From Cellulophaga algicola DSM 14237 (GTDB lineage: Bacteria > Bacteroidota > Bacteroidia > Flavobacteriales > Flavobacteriaceae), in the NCBI RefSeq assembly GCF_000186265.1, contig NC_014934.1, forward strand, positions 1,240,001 to 1,304,000: DNA of 64,000 nucleotides, given 5' to 3'. How positions within the stretch are numbered: position 1 is the stretch's first letter; the number at the start of each line of letters is the position of its first letter. This document shows positions 26,024 through 35,535 of this stretch, piece by piece. Below the pieces are notes generated by a model. The model made no database searches. It had not been told where the DNA came from and saw nothing but the letters and a program-made list of their open reading frames with translations. Both the position numbers and the translations under genes were made by a program.

Positions 26024-26404
26024 TTAAGGGTTTGTAATCATCTTACAATTTAGACATTTGTATTTTCTTTTCTCGAAAAAAGGAAAAAGTTTGTAAAAAA
26101 TACTTTTTTGTGCATAGTACGTCTCTGATTTTTGAGACTTGCAATTAGGACAGGTTACCGGCAAATCATCATCTCCTATGGCATAGCTTCTGATGCTATC
26201 ATAAATTTCTATTGCCCGCTCTTTATCTTCCTGAAAAACTTGCACTTTTGCTCCTCCAATGGCATTACTAATCATAGGATCAGAATTTATAGTATACTCA
26301 TCTTTTACAAAAACAGTAATCCCTTCTGATTCTAATTTGATTTTAAAAACCTGCAAATCGGAGGAATATTCAAATGTTGCTATCGTCACCCATTTATCTA
26401 CCAT
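26024..26404 (-). CDS. DUF2007 protein with zinc ribbon
   Basis: 126 residues. Residues 1-75 form a DUF2007/signal-transducing-like fold (WVTIATFEYSSDLQVFKIKLESEGI, then GGAKVQVFQEDKERAIEIYD). The C-terminus has two CxxC pairs (CPNC and CLNC, about 28 residues apart), a likely zinc ribbon. Function unknown. It sits between bioF and bioD with gaps of 2-4 bp, so it is translated with them, but nothing in it suggests a biotin enzyme. Confidence 0.8.
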   Translation of the reverse strand: MVDKWVTIATFEYSSDLQVFKIKLESEGITVFVKDEYTINSDPMISNAIGGAKVQVFQEDKERAIEIYDSIRSYAIGDDDLPVTCPNCKSQKSETYYAQKSIFYKLFPFFEKRKYKCLNCKMITNP

Positions 26405-26407
26405 GAT

Positions 26408-27568
26408 TTAATGCATTAATTTTTTCAAAATCTTTAACACATCAGCTATCTCATGCTTGGTATTGTAGCTATGCAAACAAAATCGCAATCGCTCTTGCCC
26501 TTTAGCAACGGTAGGCGATAAAATAGCTTTTACACTAAAATTATTATTTTGTAAGACTGATGCCAAATTTTTAACCTTCTCATTCCCAGAAATTACACAG
26601 CATTGTATAGGAGAATTGCTCGGTATAAAAGCCTCCTTAATTTCTAAATTAGTAAGTTGTTCTTTAAAATAAGTAATATTATTTTTTAGCTCAAGGAGAG
26701 AATTTGTTTTTGCGAGTTGCTCGTAGGCCAGATAAATTGTCGCCAAAGAATGTGGAGGGAGACCTGTTGTATATATAAAACTACGAGAAAAATTAACGAG
26801 ATACTCCTTTAGTTGCACACTCCCCAAAATTGCTGCGCCGTGACAGCCCAAGCCTTTTCCAAAAGTAACAATTTCTGCAAATACTAGATGCGCAATATTT
26901 AATTCAGCAACTAGACCCTGGCCTTCTTTTCCGAAGACACCTAAGGCATGTGCTTCATCTACTACAAAACGGAGTTTATGCTTTTCACAAAAATGGGCAA
27001 ATGCTACAAGATCTGGCGAATCTCCATCCATAGAAAAGACAGACTCTGTCACTACATACACCTCTACTTCTGCTCCTTGATTTTTTTCTAGTGCTATAAC
27101 ACGATTGATAACACGCTGTAAATCTTGTAGATTATTATGCTTAAACTTATATCCTTTAGCAGTGCTCAACGCAATACCATCACGAATACTCGCATGAATA
27201 TATTCATCGTAAAAAATATAATCTCCGCGTTGGGGGATGGCACTAAAAAAACCAACATTAGCATCATACCCAGAGTTAAATACTAAGGCGGTGTCTGCAG
27301 CATGAAATTCTGCTATTGCATCTTCTACTTCCGCATACAAACCATAATTCCCAGAAATTAATCGAGAGCCTGTAGCCCCATTAAACTTGAGATTCTTCTC
27401 CTTTAATAAGGCAATAACACCTTCAAAAATTGTTGTGTTTTTTGCAAAACCTAAATAATCATTAGAAGAGAAATCTATTAGAAGTTGTTGCGCAGGTAGC
27501 ACCCGGAGGGAATTAGCCCCTCTGCGGTCTTCTAGTTTTTTACTCAATTTTTCTGGAAAGCTAGCCAT
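26408..27568 (-). CDS. bioF: 8-amino-7-oxononanoate synthase BioF
   Basis: 386 residues, alpha-oxoamine synthase family. Landmarks: IDFSSNDYLGFAKN, GATGSRLISGNYGLYAEVE, VVDEAHALGVFGKEG, and the PLP Lys in TFGKGLGCHGAAILG. It condenses pimeloyl thioester with alanine to KAPA. First gene of the bioF-DUF2007-bioD operon. A TACCTTTG -7 box ends 5 bases upstream of the ATG, implying an almost leaderless mRNA or a start slightly downstream. Confidence 0.95.
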   Translation of the reverse strand: MASFPEKLSKKLEDRRGANSLRVLPAQQLLIDFSSNDYLGFAKNTTIFEGVIALLKEKNLKFNGATGSRLISGNYGLYAEVEDAIAEFHAADTALVFNSGYDANVGFFSAIPQRGDYIFYDEYIHASIRDGIALSTAKGYKFKHNNLQDLQRVINRVIALEKNQGAEVEVYVVTESVFSMDGDSPDLVAFAHFCEKHKLRFVVDEAHALGVFGKEGQGLVAELNIAHLVFAEIVTFGKGLGCHGAAILGSVQLKEYLVNFSRSFIYTTGLPPHSLATIYLAYEQLAKTNSLLELKNNITYFKEQLTNLEIKEAFIPSNSPIQCCVISGNEKVKNLASVLQNNNFSVKAILSPTVAKGQERLRFCLHSYNTKHEIADVLKILKKLMH

Positions 27569-27772
27569 AACACAAAGGTAGTATTTACTAAAGTAGACGT
27601 TTTAGAAAAGGTGTTATATTTTTTAATCTATTTACTACGGAAACAAGAGCAAACAATACTCTTGAATGATGAAATAATCCTATTGTGAGAATATATTTTC
27701 ATACAATTCATCGAAAATATTATATAAATCTAGTATATTTAACGTAATTTTAACTAACTAACCCTATTTCTA
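27569..27772. other. divergent intergenic region between bioF and the toxin-associated locus
   Basis: 204 bases of AT-rich sequence without an ORF. Besides the bioF -7 box, a near-consensus TATATTTA (27734-27741) lies 31 bases upstream of the plus-strand barrel gene and may be its -7 box. Confidence 0.4.
27573..27580 (-). promoter_or_regulatory. -7 promoter box for the bioF operon
   Basis: The minus strand reads TACCTTTG (TAnnTTTG) 5 bases before the bioF ATG. If used, transcription begins at or near the start codon. Confidence 0.4.
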
Positions 27773-30226
27773 TTGCCGAAATTATTACTCCTACTCCTTA
27801 TGTTCAGCACCTATTGCTTTTCTCAAAGTATTAATTTTGACCAACTTGATAAAGAAAAGTGGTTGCGATATAACGGTGGTATTTCAGCAAACGGAGTGTA
27901 TTATGATGGCACGGCTAATAGACAAGATTTGACCTATTACCTAACAGGAAATCTTAATTTTAATATTGCAGGATTATATAATATCCCTGTATCATTTACG
28001 TATTCAAACCAAGAATTTAATTTCCCAAGTCCCTTCAATTTTAATCGGTTTAGTTTTCATCCGTCTTATAAATGGGTCACGGCGCATCTTGGAGATGTAA
28101 CTATGACTTTTTCTCCTTACACGTTAAGCGGACATCAATTTACAGGAGCTGGAGTGGAGTTAAATCCGGAAGGAAAATTTCAAGTTAGCGCCATGTACGG
28201 TCGGTTTTTAAAAGCTACGGAGTATGATTCTGTTGCTCAAGGAGGCATTGCCGCTTATAAACGAATGGGCTTTGGTGTAAAAACGGCTTATGATTTTGAG
28301 TTCATGAAACTAGGCGTTATCCTTTTTAAAGCTACTGACACCAAAAACTCTTTAGAAAACCCCCTACCGATTGAATTAGGCTTAACGCCTAAAGACAATG
28401 CGGTACTATCTTTTGAATCTGACTTTCGGGTTTTAGACAAAGCTACTATCCATATTGAATATGCTATTTCTGGAGTTACTGAAGATTCTAGAATACGAGA
28501 TGAAAGACCCAACAACGGGGTACTTTCTTTTTTATTAGATGAAAACATCAGTACTAATTATTATAACGCATTAAATGCTTCTTTTAATTACCCTGCAGGC
28601 AATGGAAGTTTAGGTTTTGGTTACGAACGCATTGACCCTGATTACAAAACACTAGGCGCCTATTATTTTAATAATGACTTAGAAAATATAACCGTAAACG
28701 CTACGCAAACTATTTTTGACAATAGATTAAATTTGAGTGTTAACGCTGGTTTGCAACAAGACAATCTAAACAAGGCAAAAACATCGGAACAACAACGCGT
28801 AGTAAGTGCCATAAATGCAAATTTCACAGCCTCTGAGCGCCTTACCTTAAATGGTTCCTATTCTAACTTTCAATCTTATACCAATATCCGTGATCAGTTT
28901 GATTATATCAATCAAGTAAATGCGTATGATAATATAGACACCCTAAATTACCGTCAAATATCACAAAATGCCAATCTTGGAATTAATTATATTTTAAAGA
29001 AAACGGAATTTAAACAACACAGTACCAATCTTAATTTAGTGTATCAAAATTCTAACAATCAGCAAGAAGGAGAAACTATTGAAGGGGGTTTGAGTACTTT
29101 TTACAATGGTACCGCAGCGTACACCCTTGGATACCCACAACAAAACCTAACATTCTCATTAGCAGGTAACACTTCTTACAATATTACTGGAGTAGACAAA
29201 AGCTTAACACTAGGGCCAACACTAGCTGTTGGAAAGCAGTTTTTTGACAAACAGCTACGCACCAATCTATCTAGTTCATACAACACCTCTTATAGCAATG
29301 GAGAAAAACAAACCAACATCTATAATTTTAGATTAGGATCTAATTATCTCTGGCTACAAAAACACAATCTGAGTCTGAATTTTTTAATGCTCTTCAGAAA
29401 CACAACACTAAACTCTAATCGCGATCTTACGCTAACTTTTGGCTATAGCTATGCCTTTGATAATTTTAAACTTCAACTCCATAAAGGAGAAAGAAACATT
29501 GATCATCGCCTAGAAAAAACAACCACAGATCTCTGGAGTTTCAGATACAGAAATGTTTCCTACAGCGGGACAGCCACTGAAATTAATAATCAATTAACTA
29601 CTGTTTTTGAAAGCGCTCAATTTTCTAATATTCCTCAGTTTAAAAAAGACGATCTAAGCTTACTCTTAACCATCACTAAAAAACAAGAAAAAGAGGAAGC
29701 CTACAAGGAGAGCGCCATTAACTTCTTAAAAGAATTGTATGGTTATGGCGATTTTAAAGAAACGTATGAAAAGGCATTGTTTACCGTGATTAGAAAAATA
29801 CAGATAGACATGCGCAAAATAGATATTGCTCTAGAGCGCCTGTTTGTTGCTAAAAAATTAGAAGTAGACCAACACACCTTAAACAATAAGAGTAAAACAG
29901 AATATACTATTGAGGAACAAAAATTAGAAACGGAATACCAAGAACTTCTAGAAGAACAAAAAAACCGACTTGAAAAATTAGTGGGACACAGATGGATGGA
30001 AGAAAAATTCGCTGCATTTACCACCATTGATGTGGTTGTTGAACCTGTAGGGTTTTTAAAAGAATTTAAAAAAGAAAATACGCTAGAGGCTTATAAAATT
30101 TATGATACTAACGAAGATCTAGAGGTTCTTAAAACTTATTTAGAGGATGAAATCATAGATTTCTATTTTAAAAAATCATTAGGTATTGTGAATCCTGAAG
30201 GTTTTGAATTGAAATATATGAACTGA
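27773..30226 (+). CDS. large outer-membrane beta-barrel protein with helical C-terminal domain, unknown family
   Basis: 817 residues from TTG 27773 (the only start preserving the signal peptide MPKLLLLLLMFSTYCFSQ). Residues 20-600 are dense in amphipathic strands with aromatic ends and Asn/Tyr-rich turns (NLNFNIAGLYNIPVSFTYSNQ, ATINLSVNAGLQQDN-type repeats), as in outer-membrane barrels. From about 620 the sequence changes to charged helices and coiled coil (KKQEKEEAYKESAINFLKEL, EEQKLETEYQELLEEQKNRLE), unusual for a barrel C-terminus. First of five large exported proteins on this strand. By position it is a candidate outer-membrane pore or anchor for the toxin downstream. I do not recognise a named family. 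Confidence 0.7.
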   Translation: MPKLLLLLLMFSTYCFSQSINFDQLDKEKWLRYNGGISANGVYYDGTANRQDLTYYLTGNLNFNIAGLYNIPVSFTYSNQEFNFPSPFNFNRFSFHPSYKWVTAHLGDVTMTFSPYTLSGHQFTGAGVELNPEGKFQVSAMYGRFLKATEYDSVAQGGIAAYKRMGFGVKTAYDFEFMKLGVILFKATDTKNSLENPLPIELGLTPKDNAVLSFESDFRVLDKATIHIEYAISGVTEDSRIRDERPNNGVLSFLLDENISTNYYNALNASFNYPAGNGSLGFGYERIDPDYKTLGAYYFNNDLENITVNATQTIFDNRLNLSVNAGLQQDNLNKAKTSEQQRVVSAINANFTASERLTLNGSYSNFQSYTNIRDQFDYINQVNAYDNIDTLNYRQISQNANLGINYILKKTEFKQHSTNLNLVYQNSNNQQEGETIEGGLSTFYNGTAAYTLGYPQQNLTFSLAGNTSYNITGVDKSLTLGPTLAVGKQFFDKQLRTNLSSSYNTSYSNGEKQTNIYNFRLGSNYLWLQKHNLSLNFLMLFRNTTLNSNRDLTLTFGYSYAFDNFKLQLHKGERNIDHRLEKTTTDLWSFRYRNVSYSGTATEINNQLTTVFESAQFSNIPQFKKDDLSLLLTITKKQEKEEAYKESAINFLKELYGYGDFKETYEKALFTVIRKIQIDMRKIDIALERLFVAKKLEVDQHTLNNKSKTEYTIEEQKLETEYQELLEEQKNRLEKLVGHRWMEEKFAAFTTIDVVVEPVGFLKEFKKENTLEAYKIYDTNEDLEVLKTYLEDEIIDFYFKKSLGIVNPEGFELKYMN

Positions 30227-30278
30227 TCCCGTCCCCCTAGCCCTGTCCCCCTAGCCCCCGAAGGGGGAACTAAGTTGG
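30227..30278. repeat. C-rich palindromic repeat between barrel and toxin genes
   Basis: Two tandem GTCCCCCTAGCCC-type units followed by CCCCCGAAGGGGG. This is the inverse orientation of the G-rich palindromes at 40109-40140 and 40281-40312. It belongs to the same dispersed palindrome class and may act as the terminator of the barrel gene. Confidence 0.6.
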
Positions 30279-30341
30279 TTGATGGTTGATGGTTGATGGT
30301 TGATGGTTGATGGTTGATGGTTGATGGTTGATGGTTGATGG
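30279..30341 (+). repeat. nine tandem TTGATGG heptamers at the start of the toxin gene
   Basis: Nine perfect 7-bp units run into the coding region; the ninth supplies ATG 30338. In every earlier unit the ATG opens only a tiny frame: most read ATG GTT GAT GGT TGA, the eighth reads ATG GTT GAT GGA AAA TAA. Only the last ATG opens the long ORF. Such arrays change length by slippage, so the number of decoy ATGs and the leader spacing can vary between cells. Confidence 0.9.
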
Positions 30342-33300
30342 AAAATAAAAATTTGAATATGAAATTGCATTATAATCGGTATTTAAAAAACGCATTTTTT
30401 TTAGTGTTTCTAATTTTAGCTTCTTCCCTATGGGGACAGGGAGGCGCATTTCCTGTTCAAATAATTCCGCAGGTAACACCACCGCCACCTATATACCTAT
30501 CTCATTATGCAGATGCGAGTACTATAAATAGTCCGCTGCGGGTGCAGATTATATTAAACGATTTAAATATTCAAAATAGAGAAGTCCGACTAAAAACCTA
30601 TTTCCAAGGGGGCGGAATATCTTTTCAAAGTAATGATTTTGTCACCGGAAGCAGCTCGCTTTTTTTAGAAGGTGGTGTACCCCTCATTTTAACCAATGTG
30701 GAGCTTGCGCCCTACTTTAAGTTTGAAAATATTACCGGCATATCTCCTAATGTCTACGGAAATGCAATCCCAGAAGGTACCTATCAAATTTGTTTTGAAG
30801 TCTACGATCTTGCCACAGGCAACAGATTGTCCTCTAAAAGTTGTGCAACCACCGTCGTTTTTCAAAATGAACCTCCTTTTCTTATTTCACCCCGGAACAA
30901 AACCAATATTGCAGAAAGAAATCCGCAAAATATTGTTTTTCAATGGACGCCACGTAGTATCAATGTCACCAATGTGGAATATGAGTTAAGCCTTGTAGAA
31001 ATTTGGGATACGCAAATAGATCCGCAAGCTGCTTTTTTAAGCTCCCCTCCTATTTTTCAAACCACCACCACTGCCACTACTTATGTATTTGGCCCTAGTG
31101 ACCCGCTATTATTATCAGGAAAAAATTACGCTTGGCGTATACAAGCAAAAGCAAAACAAGGTACCGAAGAGATTGGCTTGTTTAAAAACCAAGGCTATAG
31201 CGAGATATTTTCTTTTAGCCATGCCAGCGCTTGTGATTTACCCTTAGGCATTAACCATGACGTAAAAGGAAGTACAAATGCGAATATATTTTGGGATGAT
31301 TTTTCCACAGACGTTCCGGAATATACAGTGCGCTACCGCAAGAACTCTTCCCCATCGGGGGAGTCGGAGGGGGAATGGTTTTTTAATAAAACTACTTCGA
31401 ATACAACTTCGCTTTGGGATTTAAAAGCGGGTACTACCTATGAATACCAAATTCAGAAAAAATGTGCAGTTACCAAAAGTGATTGGAGCATCACCAAACA
31501 ATTTACTACCCATATTGCAGATAATGAAGAGAGCGTATATGAGTGTGGTATTACTCCAGATTTTAGCCTCAGCAATACAGATCCTTTAGAAGCATTAACA
31601 AAAGGTGAAAAATTTACAGCAGGCGATTTTCCTATCCACGTTTTAGAAGTAAGTGGCAGTAAAGGCAGGTTTACAGGAAAAGGGTATGTTACTATTCCTT
31701 ATTTAAATAGCATCAGGGTAGGGGTAGAATTTACCAACATTCTAATCAATACAGACAAGCAACTAGCAGAAGGCACTGTGATCACCATGTTTGACCCTGA
31801 TCTTAAAAATATCTTGGATGTAGATGATGCTATTGAAACCGTTGGGAATGTTGCCGAGGCGGTGGGCGAACCTTTTGAAGGAGATAATGACCTTGATGAA
31901 ATACACGTAAACTGGGATATTGATCCTGATAAAGACATTAAAATTGAAGATGGGATTTTAATCATTACCAACCCAGCAAACAAAGCAACAGAAACAAGTC
32001 CGTTAGGAGATGATAAAGTTATCGTAGATAAATCTGGACAAACCTACCATATAGATGCAGAAGGTAAAATTACCAAAGGCGAAAAAATAGACCCAAGTGG
32101 CGGGGTAACTAATGGAAATGTTACCGGAGTTTCAAACAAGGGCGAAATAGAAGCCCTAACCGCGAAAGGCATTCAAGTAACTTTTGAATCTGACGGTATT
32201 TATGGTTATGATATAATGCCAACTATTGAGAATGAAAAGCTCAATAAAGAATACACCACTATTCCCGATGCTGAAGGAGGTAAGTATACGCTATCTCATA
32301 TTGCCGTAGAAAAAGAAAAAGCTATAAATGTTACTGCCAAAGTAGCATTATCTTCTACTTCAGAATACAATTTATCTGATTTAAAATTTAAAACAAAAGT
32401 TGGTGAATTAGTACGTATAATGGCTACCAGCGAAGACAACAACACAATTACTCTTAATGTTACGGGGCATTATACCTTAGAGAGTGAAACAATATATGCT
32501 GTAGTAACTCAAAAACAAGATACTACCAAGCAATTAATTGCCGGCGCTTTTACACTAGCTCATTTTGAAGATAGGGCTATAAATATTGTACTCGTTTCTA
32601 TAGACAAAGCTCCCTTGCCTGATACTGCCGAAATAGCTAGAATTTTCAAAAAAGGGGTTGCTACTTTAAATTTTGAAACAACCACTGCTTCCTTAAATGG
32701 CACAAATTTATTAGGTGATGATGACAGATTGCAGATTGCTGACAATGCTTGGCTTAATGCCTATAATGAAGAGCAAAATAGTGTTCTAAATCATATTAAA
32801 TCACAGATAGAAAATTTTGATAAGAATAAATATTATGTCTTAATATTTAATAAAGATTTTAAAACTTCAAGATCTATTGCTGGTTTTATGCCACTACAAC
32901 GCCAATTTGGCTTTGTATTTAACGGAGCTTTAGCCACTGGCGAAGAGTCTAAAGGCGACCTCACTGCTGTTACAGCTCATGAGCTAGGCCATGGTATTTT
33001 TGCTCTCCAACATCCATTTACAGAATACGGGACTGAAGAAAAAGCTACGGACTGGTTAATGGACTATAAAGATGGCGCCATTGACTTAAACCACATGAAC
33101 TGGGCGCAAATGCATAATCCTGCCTTGAAATTTTATGTGTTTCAAGATGAGGAGGATGGGGAGTATGAACCATGGAAATATCTATCAACTAGTAATATTT
33201 TAGCTAGTATCCCGGAAAATTTAATTGATGTCACTATAACGGGTGCTAGTTTTATTTCACGTGGTGGAATAATTTTCTCACTACCTCAAAATACAAAAGA

Positions 33301-35533
33301 TCTAACTTTTTTTGATAATGGAACATTATATGCTTTTACAATTGAAGGTATTCGCTATGTTTCATGTACAGATTCAACAACTGAAACAAAATTTAAGGGC
33401 TACAGTGAAGATTGTGGTAAAGTCGATGATTATAAAGACAGGATTACACAAAGTTTAGATTTTAGCACTACTATTAAAACGTACTATGCAAAAGGTAATA
33501 AAGGAGATTGTGCTGAAATCTCAATCTTCGAGGGAGCTTATACTGGTGCTCGTGTTAGTAGCACAAATGATGGTATCAGTGCTTCTACTAATTCCTTTAA
33601 AACTTTTGAAGATGTAGTCTCAAACATAAGTCAAAAAGAGACGATCAAGACAGGATTATTTAGCTGTTTAAAAAATAAAGATTTAAAGACTATCTATAAA
33701 TATGTAGAATATAAATTTCCAGATTACAAGAATCTTGACTCACTTTTCACACGTTTAAACAAGCTTAACAACGTTTCTCTTTCTGGTTTTTTAGCAGATT
33801 CAATACCTAGTATTCAAAAACAAACTTTCAATGTCAAGTTTAATATTGCAGAAGAAAATTCGGTTATTTTCTTTAAAGAATCATTAGACAATTATTTAAA
33901 AGGAAAATCTGATAGTGAAATTTCAGATATTAATCTGAAAATAGATTTAACCATAAACGGTAGGGATTTATTTGATATTTCTACAGGAAAAGACATCTTA
34001 AATTGTGTTTTAAATTGGGATAATTCCTTTCAACCAGAAAATTCTTTTCTACCTGCTTGTATATGGTATAATGTAGAAACAGATTTTAAATATGCTACAA
34101 TTGATCCGGCTTTTCAAATTGGTATTGCTGATGGTGGTATAATTACAGTCACTGACATTGCAAAATTAATTGACACAGGTATTAACATATCACAAGCATA
34201 TACGTTTGGTTTATTATTGCTTCCAGAAGATGAATTAGAAAATGAGATTACTCGTTTATTAGAAGTTTTAGCTAAAATACAAGCAAATGTATCAGTACAG
34301 TCTGTAAAAGCTATTGATCCTACGGAAATCACAACCTATTTGATGAAGTTAAAGGCTAGTAAAGGTGCTTTTGATATTTATCAAAATATTCAAAGTTCTT
34401 TTGCAAAATCCAGTACTTCTTTTGCTGTGAAACAGCTTTTAGATGTTCTTAAAACAGAAAATCCTGAAAAATTTGAATCTTGGCAAGATTGGATAAAAAC
34501 AAATGACATTAAAGTTGTAGCTGAGATTACCCAAAACCAACAATTACTAAGAGATAATTTCATAAAGGGTTTAGAGTTTTTAGAACTATTAACCAATCCA
34601 GCACATGATGCTGTTAGAGATCAATTATTAGTTACTATTGTTGATGAAATTGATAATTATTTCACCACTATTAGTGAAACTAATAGCGTGGCTCGTTATT
34701 ATCAAGGTAAAATTGCTTTTCAAGTTATTTCAGAAGTAGCAATTGCAGTATCAACTAGTGGTGGTGGTAATATTGCAACTTTATTATCAAAAGCAGGCAA
34801 TCTTTCTACAAAAACAATAAGATTATCAACAAGAATAGCACTTAAAAAATTTAAAAAAATAGGAAAATTATCCTTTAGAAAAAAAGGAGATTTATTACTT
34901 GACGATGATGTTATTGCCAAAATACTTGCTAATGAATCTTTAGAATTAAATATAGAAAAGCTACCAAATACCATAAATATAAACGAGACTCAAAAATTAG
35001 ATGAAATTCTCGATACTGATTATATTTTAACAGATAAAACTGAAGGTTCTGGTAAATTAACTTTTGTCGAAAAAGATGGTGAAAAATATGTTGTAGTTGA
35101 TGATGTTAGTGGATTGGCTAAAAAGGTGGGGAAATCGGTTGATGAGTTAACTGGCTCAGTTGATGAATGGGTTGGGTTACAACGTTCGATGACAACATCT
35201 AATAATCAACGCAGGCAATTTAATACAGCCACAGTAGTATATAATAAAAGTACTGGTAAATATTATTACGGAGCAAATAAAGGTATTGTTAAGTCAGGAA
35301 GTGATATTCACCCTACATTAGCAAATAAATTACCTGCGGAGTCAACTAATGGATATAAATTAGGTAATTGTGCAGAGTGTGATGGGGTTAATCAAGCATT
35401 AAATGACGGTGCTAATTGGTCAGATTTACAAATGCATACAAGGGGAATTCAATGGGACACAGGGGCTACTTTCCCAAAACCATTATGTTCAAATTGTGAT
35501 ATAACTTTTGATGGAATTGAAATAATACAATAA
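30338..35533 (+). CDS. polymorphic toxin: Fn3 region, HExxH metallopeptidase, C-terminal YwqJ-like deaminase
   Basis: About 1730 residues; ATG 30338 or ATG 30359 (MKLHYNRYLKN) precedes a clear signal peptide ending ASSLWGQ. Fibronectin-III-like segments lie at about 180-395. A zincin site VTAHELGHGIFALQHPF is at about 880-895, followed by NHMNWAQMHNP, resembling the metallopeptidase domain of Bacteroidota polymorphic toxins that may release the C-terminal toxin. The last ~130 residues match the YwqJ-type deaminase plan: YNKSTGKYYYG, then the active-site GNCAEC (Cys ~1679, Glu ~1681), NQALNDGA, and zinc ligands CSNC (~1718-1721). The likely effect is deamination of a nucleic-acid base or nucleotide in competitors. 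An in-frame G-rich palindrome encodes SSPSGESEGE (~345). The next gene, 2 bp on, is its presumed immunity gene. Confidence 0.85.
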   Translation: MENKNLNMKLHYNRYLKNAFFLVFLILASSLWGQGGAFPVQIIPQVTPPPPIYLSHYADASTINSPLRVQIILNDLNIQNREVRLKTYFQGGGISFQSNDFVTGSSSLFLEGGVPLILTNVELAPYFKFENITGISPNVYGNAIPEGTYQICFEVYDLATGNRLSSKSCATTVVFQNEPPFLISPRNKTNIAERNPQNIVFQWTPRSINVTNVEYELSLVEIWDTQIDPQAAFLSSPPIFQTTTTATTYVFGPSDPLLLSGKNYAWRIQAKAKQGTEEIGLFKNQGYSEIFSFSHASACDLPLGINHDVKGSTNANIFWDDFSTDVPEYTVRYRKNSSPSGESEGEWFFNKTTSNTTSLWDLKAGTTYEYQIQKKCAVTKSDWSITKQFTTHIADNEESVYECGITPDFSLSNTDPLEALTKGEKFTAGDFPIHVLEVSGSKGRFTGKGYVTIPYLNSIRVGVEFTNILINTDKQLAEGTVITMFDPDLKNILDVDDAIETVGNVAEAVGEPFEGDNDLDEIHVNWDIDPDKDIKIEDGILIITNPANKATETSPLGDDKVIVDKSGQTYHIDAEGKITKGEKIDPSGGVTNGNVTGVSNKGEIEALTAKGIQVTFESDGIYGYDIMPTIENEKLNKEYTTIPDAEGGKYTLSHIAVEKEKAINVTAKVALSSTSEYNLSDLKFKTKVGELVRIMATSEDNNTITLNVTGHYTLESETIYAVVTQKQDTTKQLIAGAFTLAHFEDRAINIVLVSIDKAPLPDTAEIARIFKKGVATLNFETTTASLNGTNLLGDDDRLQIADNAWLNAYNEEQNSVLNHIKSQIENFDKNKYYVLIFNKDFKTSRSIAGFMPLQRQFGFVFNGALATGEESKGDLTAVTAHELGHGIFALQHPFTEYGTEEKATDWLMDYKDGAIDLNHMNWAQMHNPALKFYVFQDEEDGEYEPWKYLSTSNILASIPENLIDVTITGASFISRGGIIFSLPQNTKDLTFFDNGTLYAFTIEGIRYVSCTDSTTETKFKGYSEDCGKVDDYKDRITQSLDFSTTIKTYYAKGNKGDCAEISIFEGAYTGARVSSTNDGISASTNSFKTFEDVVSNISQKETIKTGLFSCLKNKDLKTIYKYVEYKFPDYKNLDSLFTRLNKLNNVSLSGFLADSIPSIQKQTFNVKFNIAEENSVIFFKESLDNYLKGKSDSEISDINLKIDLTINGRDLFDISTGKDILNCVLNWDNSFQPENSFLPACIWYNVETDFKYATIDPAFQIGIADGGIITVTDIAKLIDTGINISQAYTFGLLLLPEDELENEITRLLEVLAKIQANVSVQSVKAIDPTEITTYLMKLKASKGAFDIYQNIQSSFAKSSTSFAVKQLLDVLKTENPEKFESWQDWIKTNDIKVVAEITQNQQLLRDNFIKGLEFLELLTNPAHDAVRDQLLVTIVDEIDNYFTTISETNSVARYYQGKIAFQVISEVAIAVSTSGGGNIATLLSKAGNLSTKTIRLSTRIALKKFKKIGKLSFRKKGDLLLDDDVIAKILANESLELNIEKLPNTININETQKLDEILDTDYILTDKTEGSGKLTFVEKDGEKYVVVDDVSGLAKKVGKSVDELTGSVDEWVGLQRSMTTSNNQRRQFNTATVVYNKSTGKYYYGANKGIVKSGSDIHPTLANKLPAESTNGYKLGNCAECDGVNQALNDGANWSDLQMHTRGIQWDTGATFPKPLCSNCDITFDGIEIIQ

Positions 35534-35535
35534 TT

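Noticed and set aside
30279-30341. Tandem TTGATGG repeats as a possible CRISPR or protein repeat
   Set aside because: Units are 7 bp without spacers, and upstream frames hit TGA within four to five codons, so it is neither a CRISPR array nor a coding repeat.
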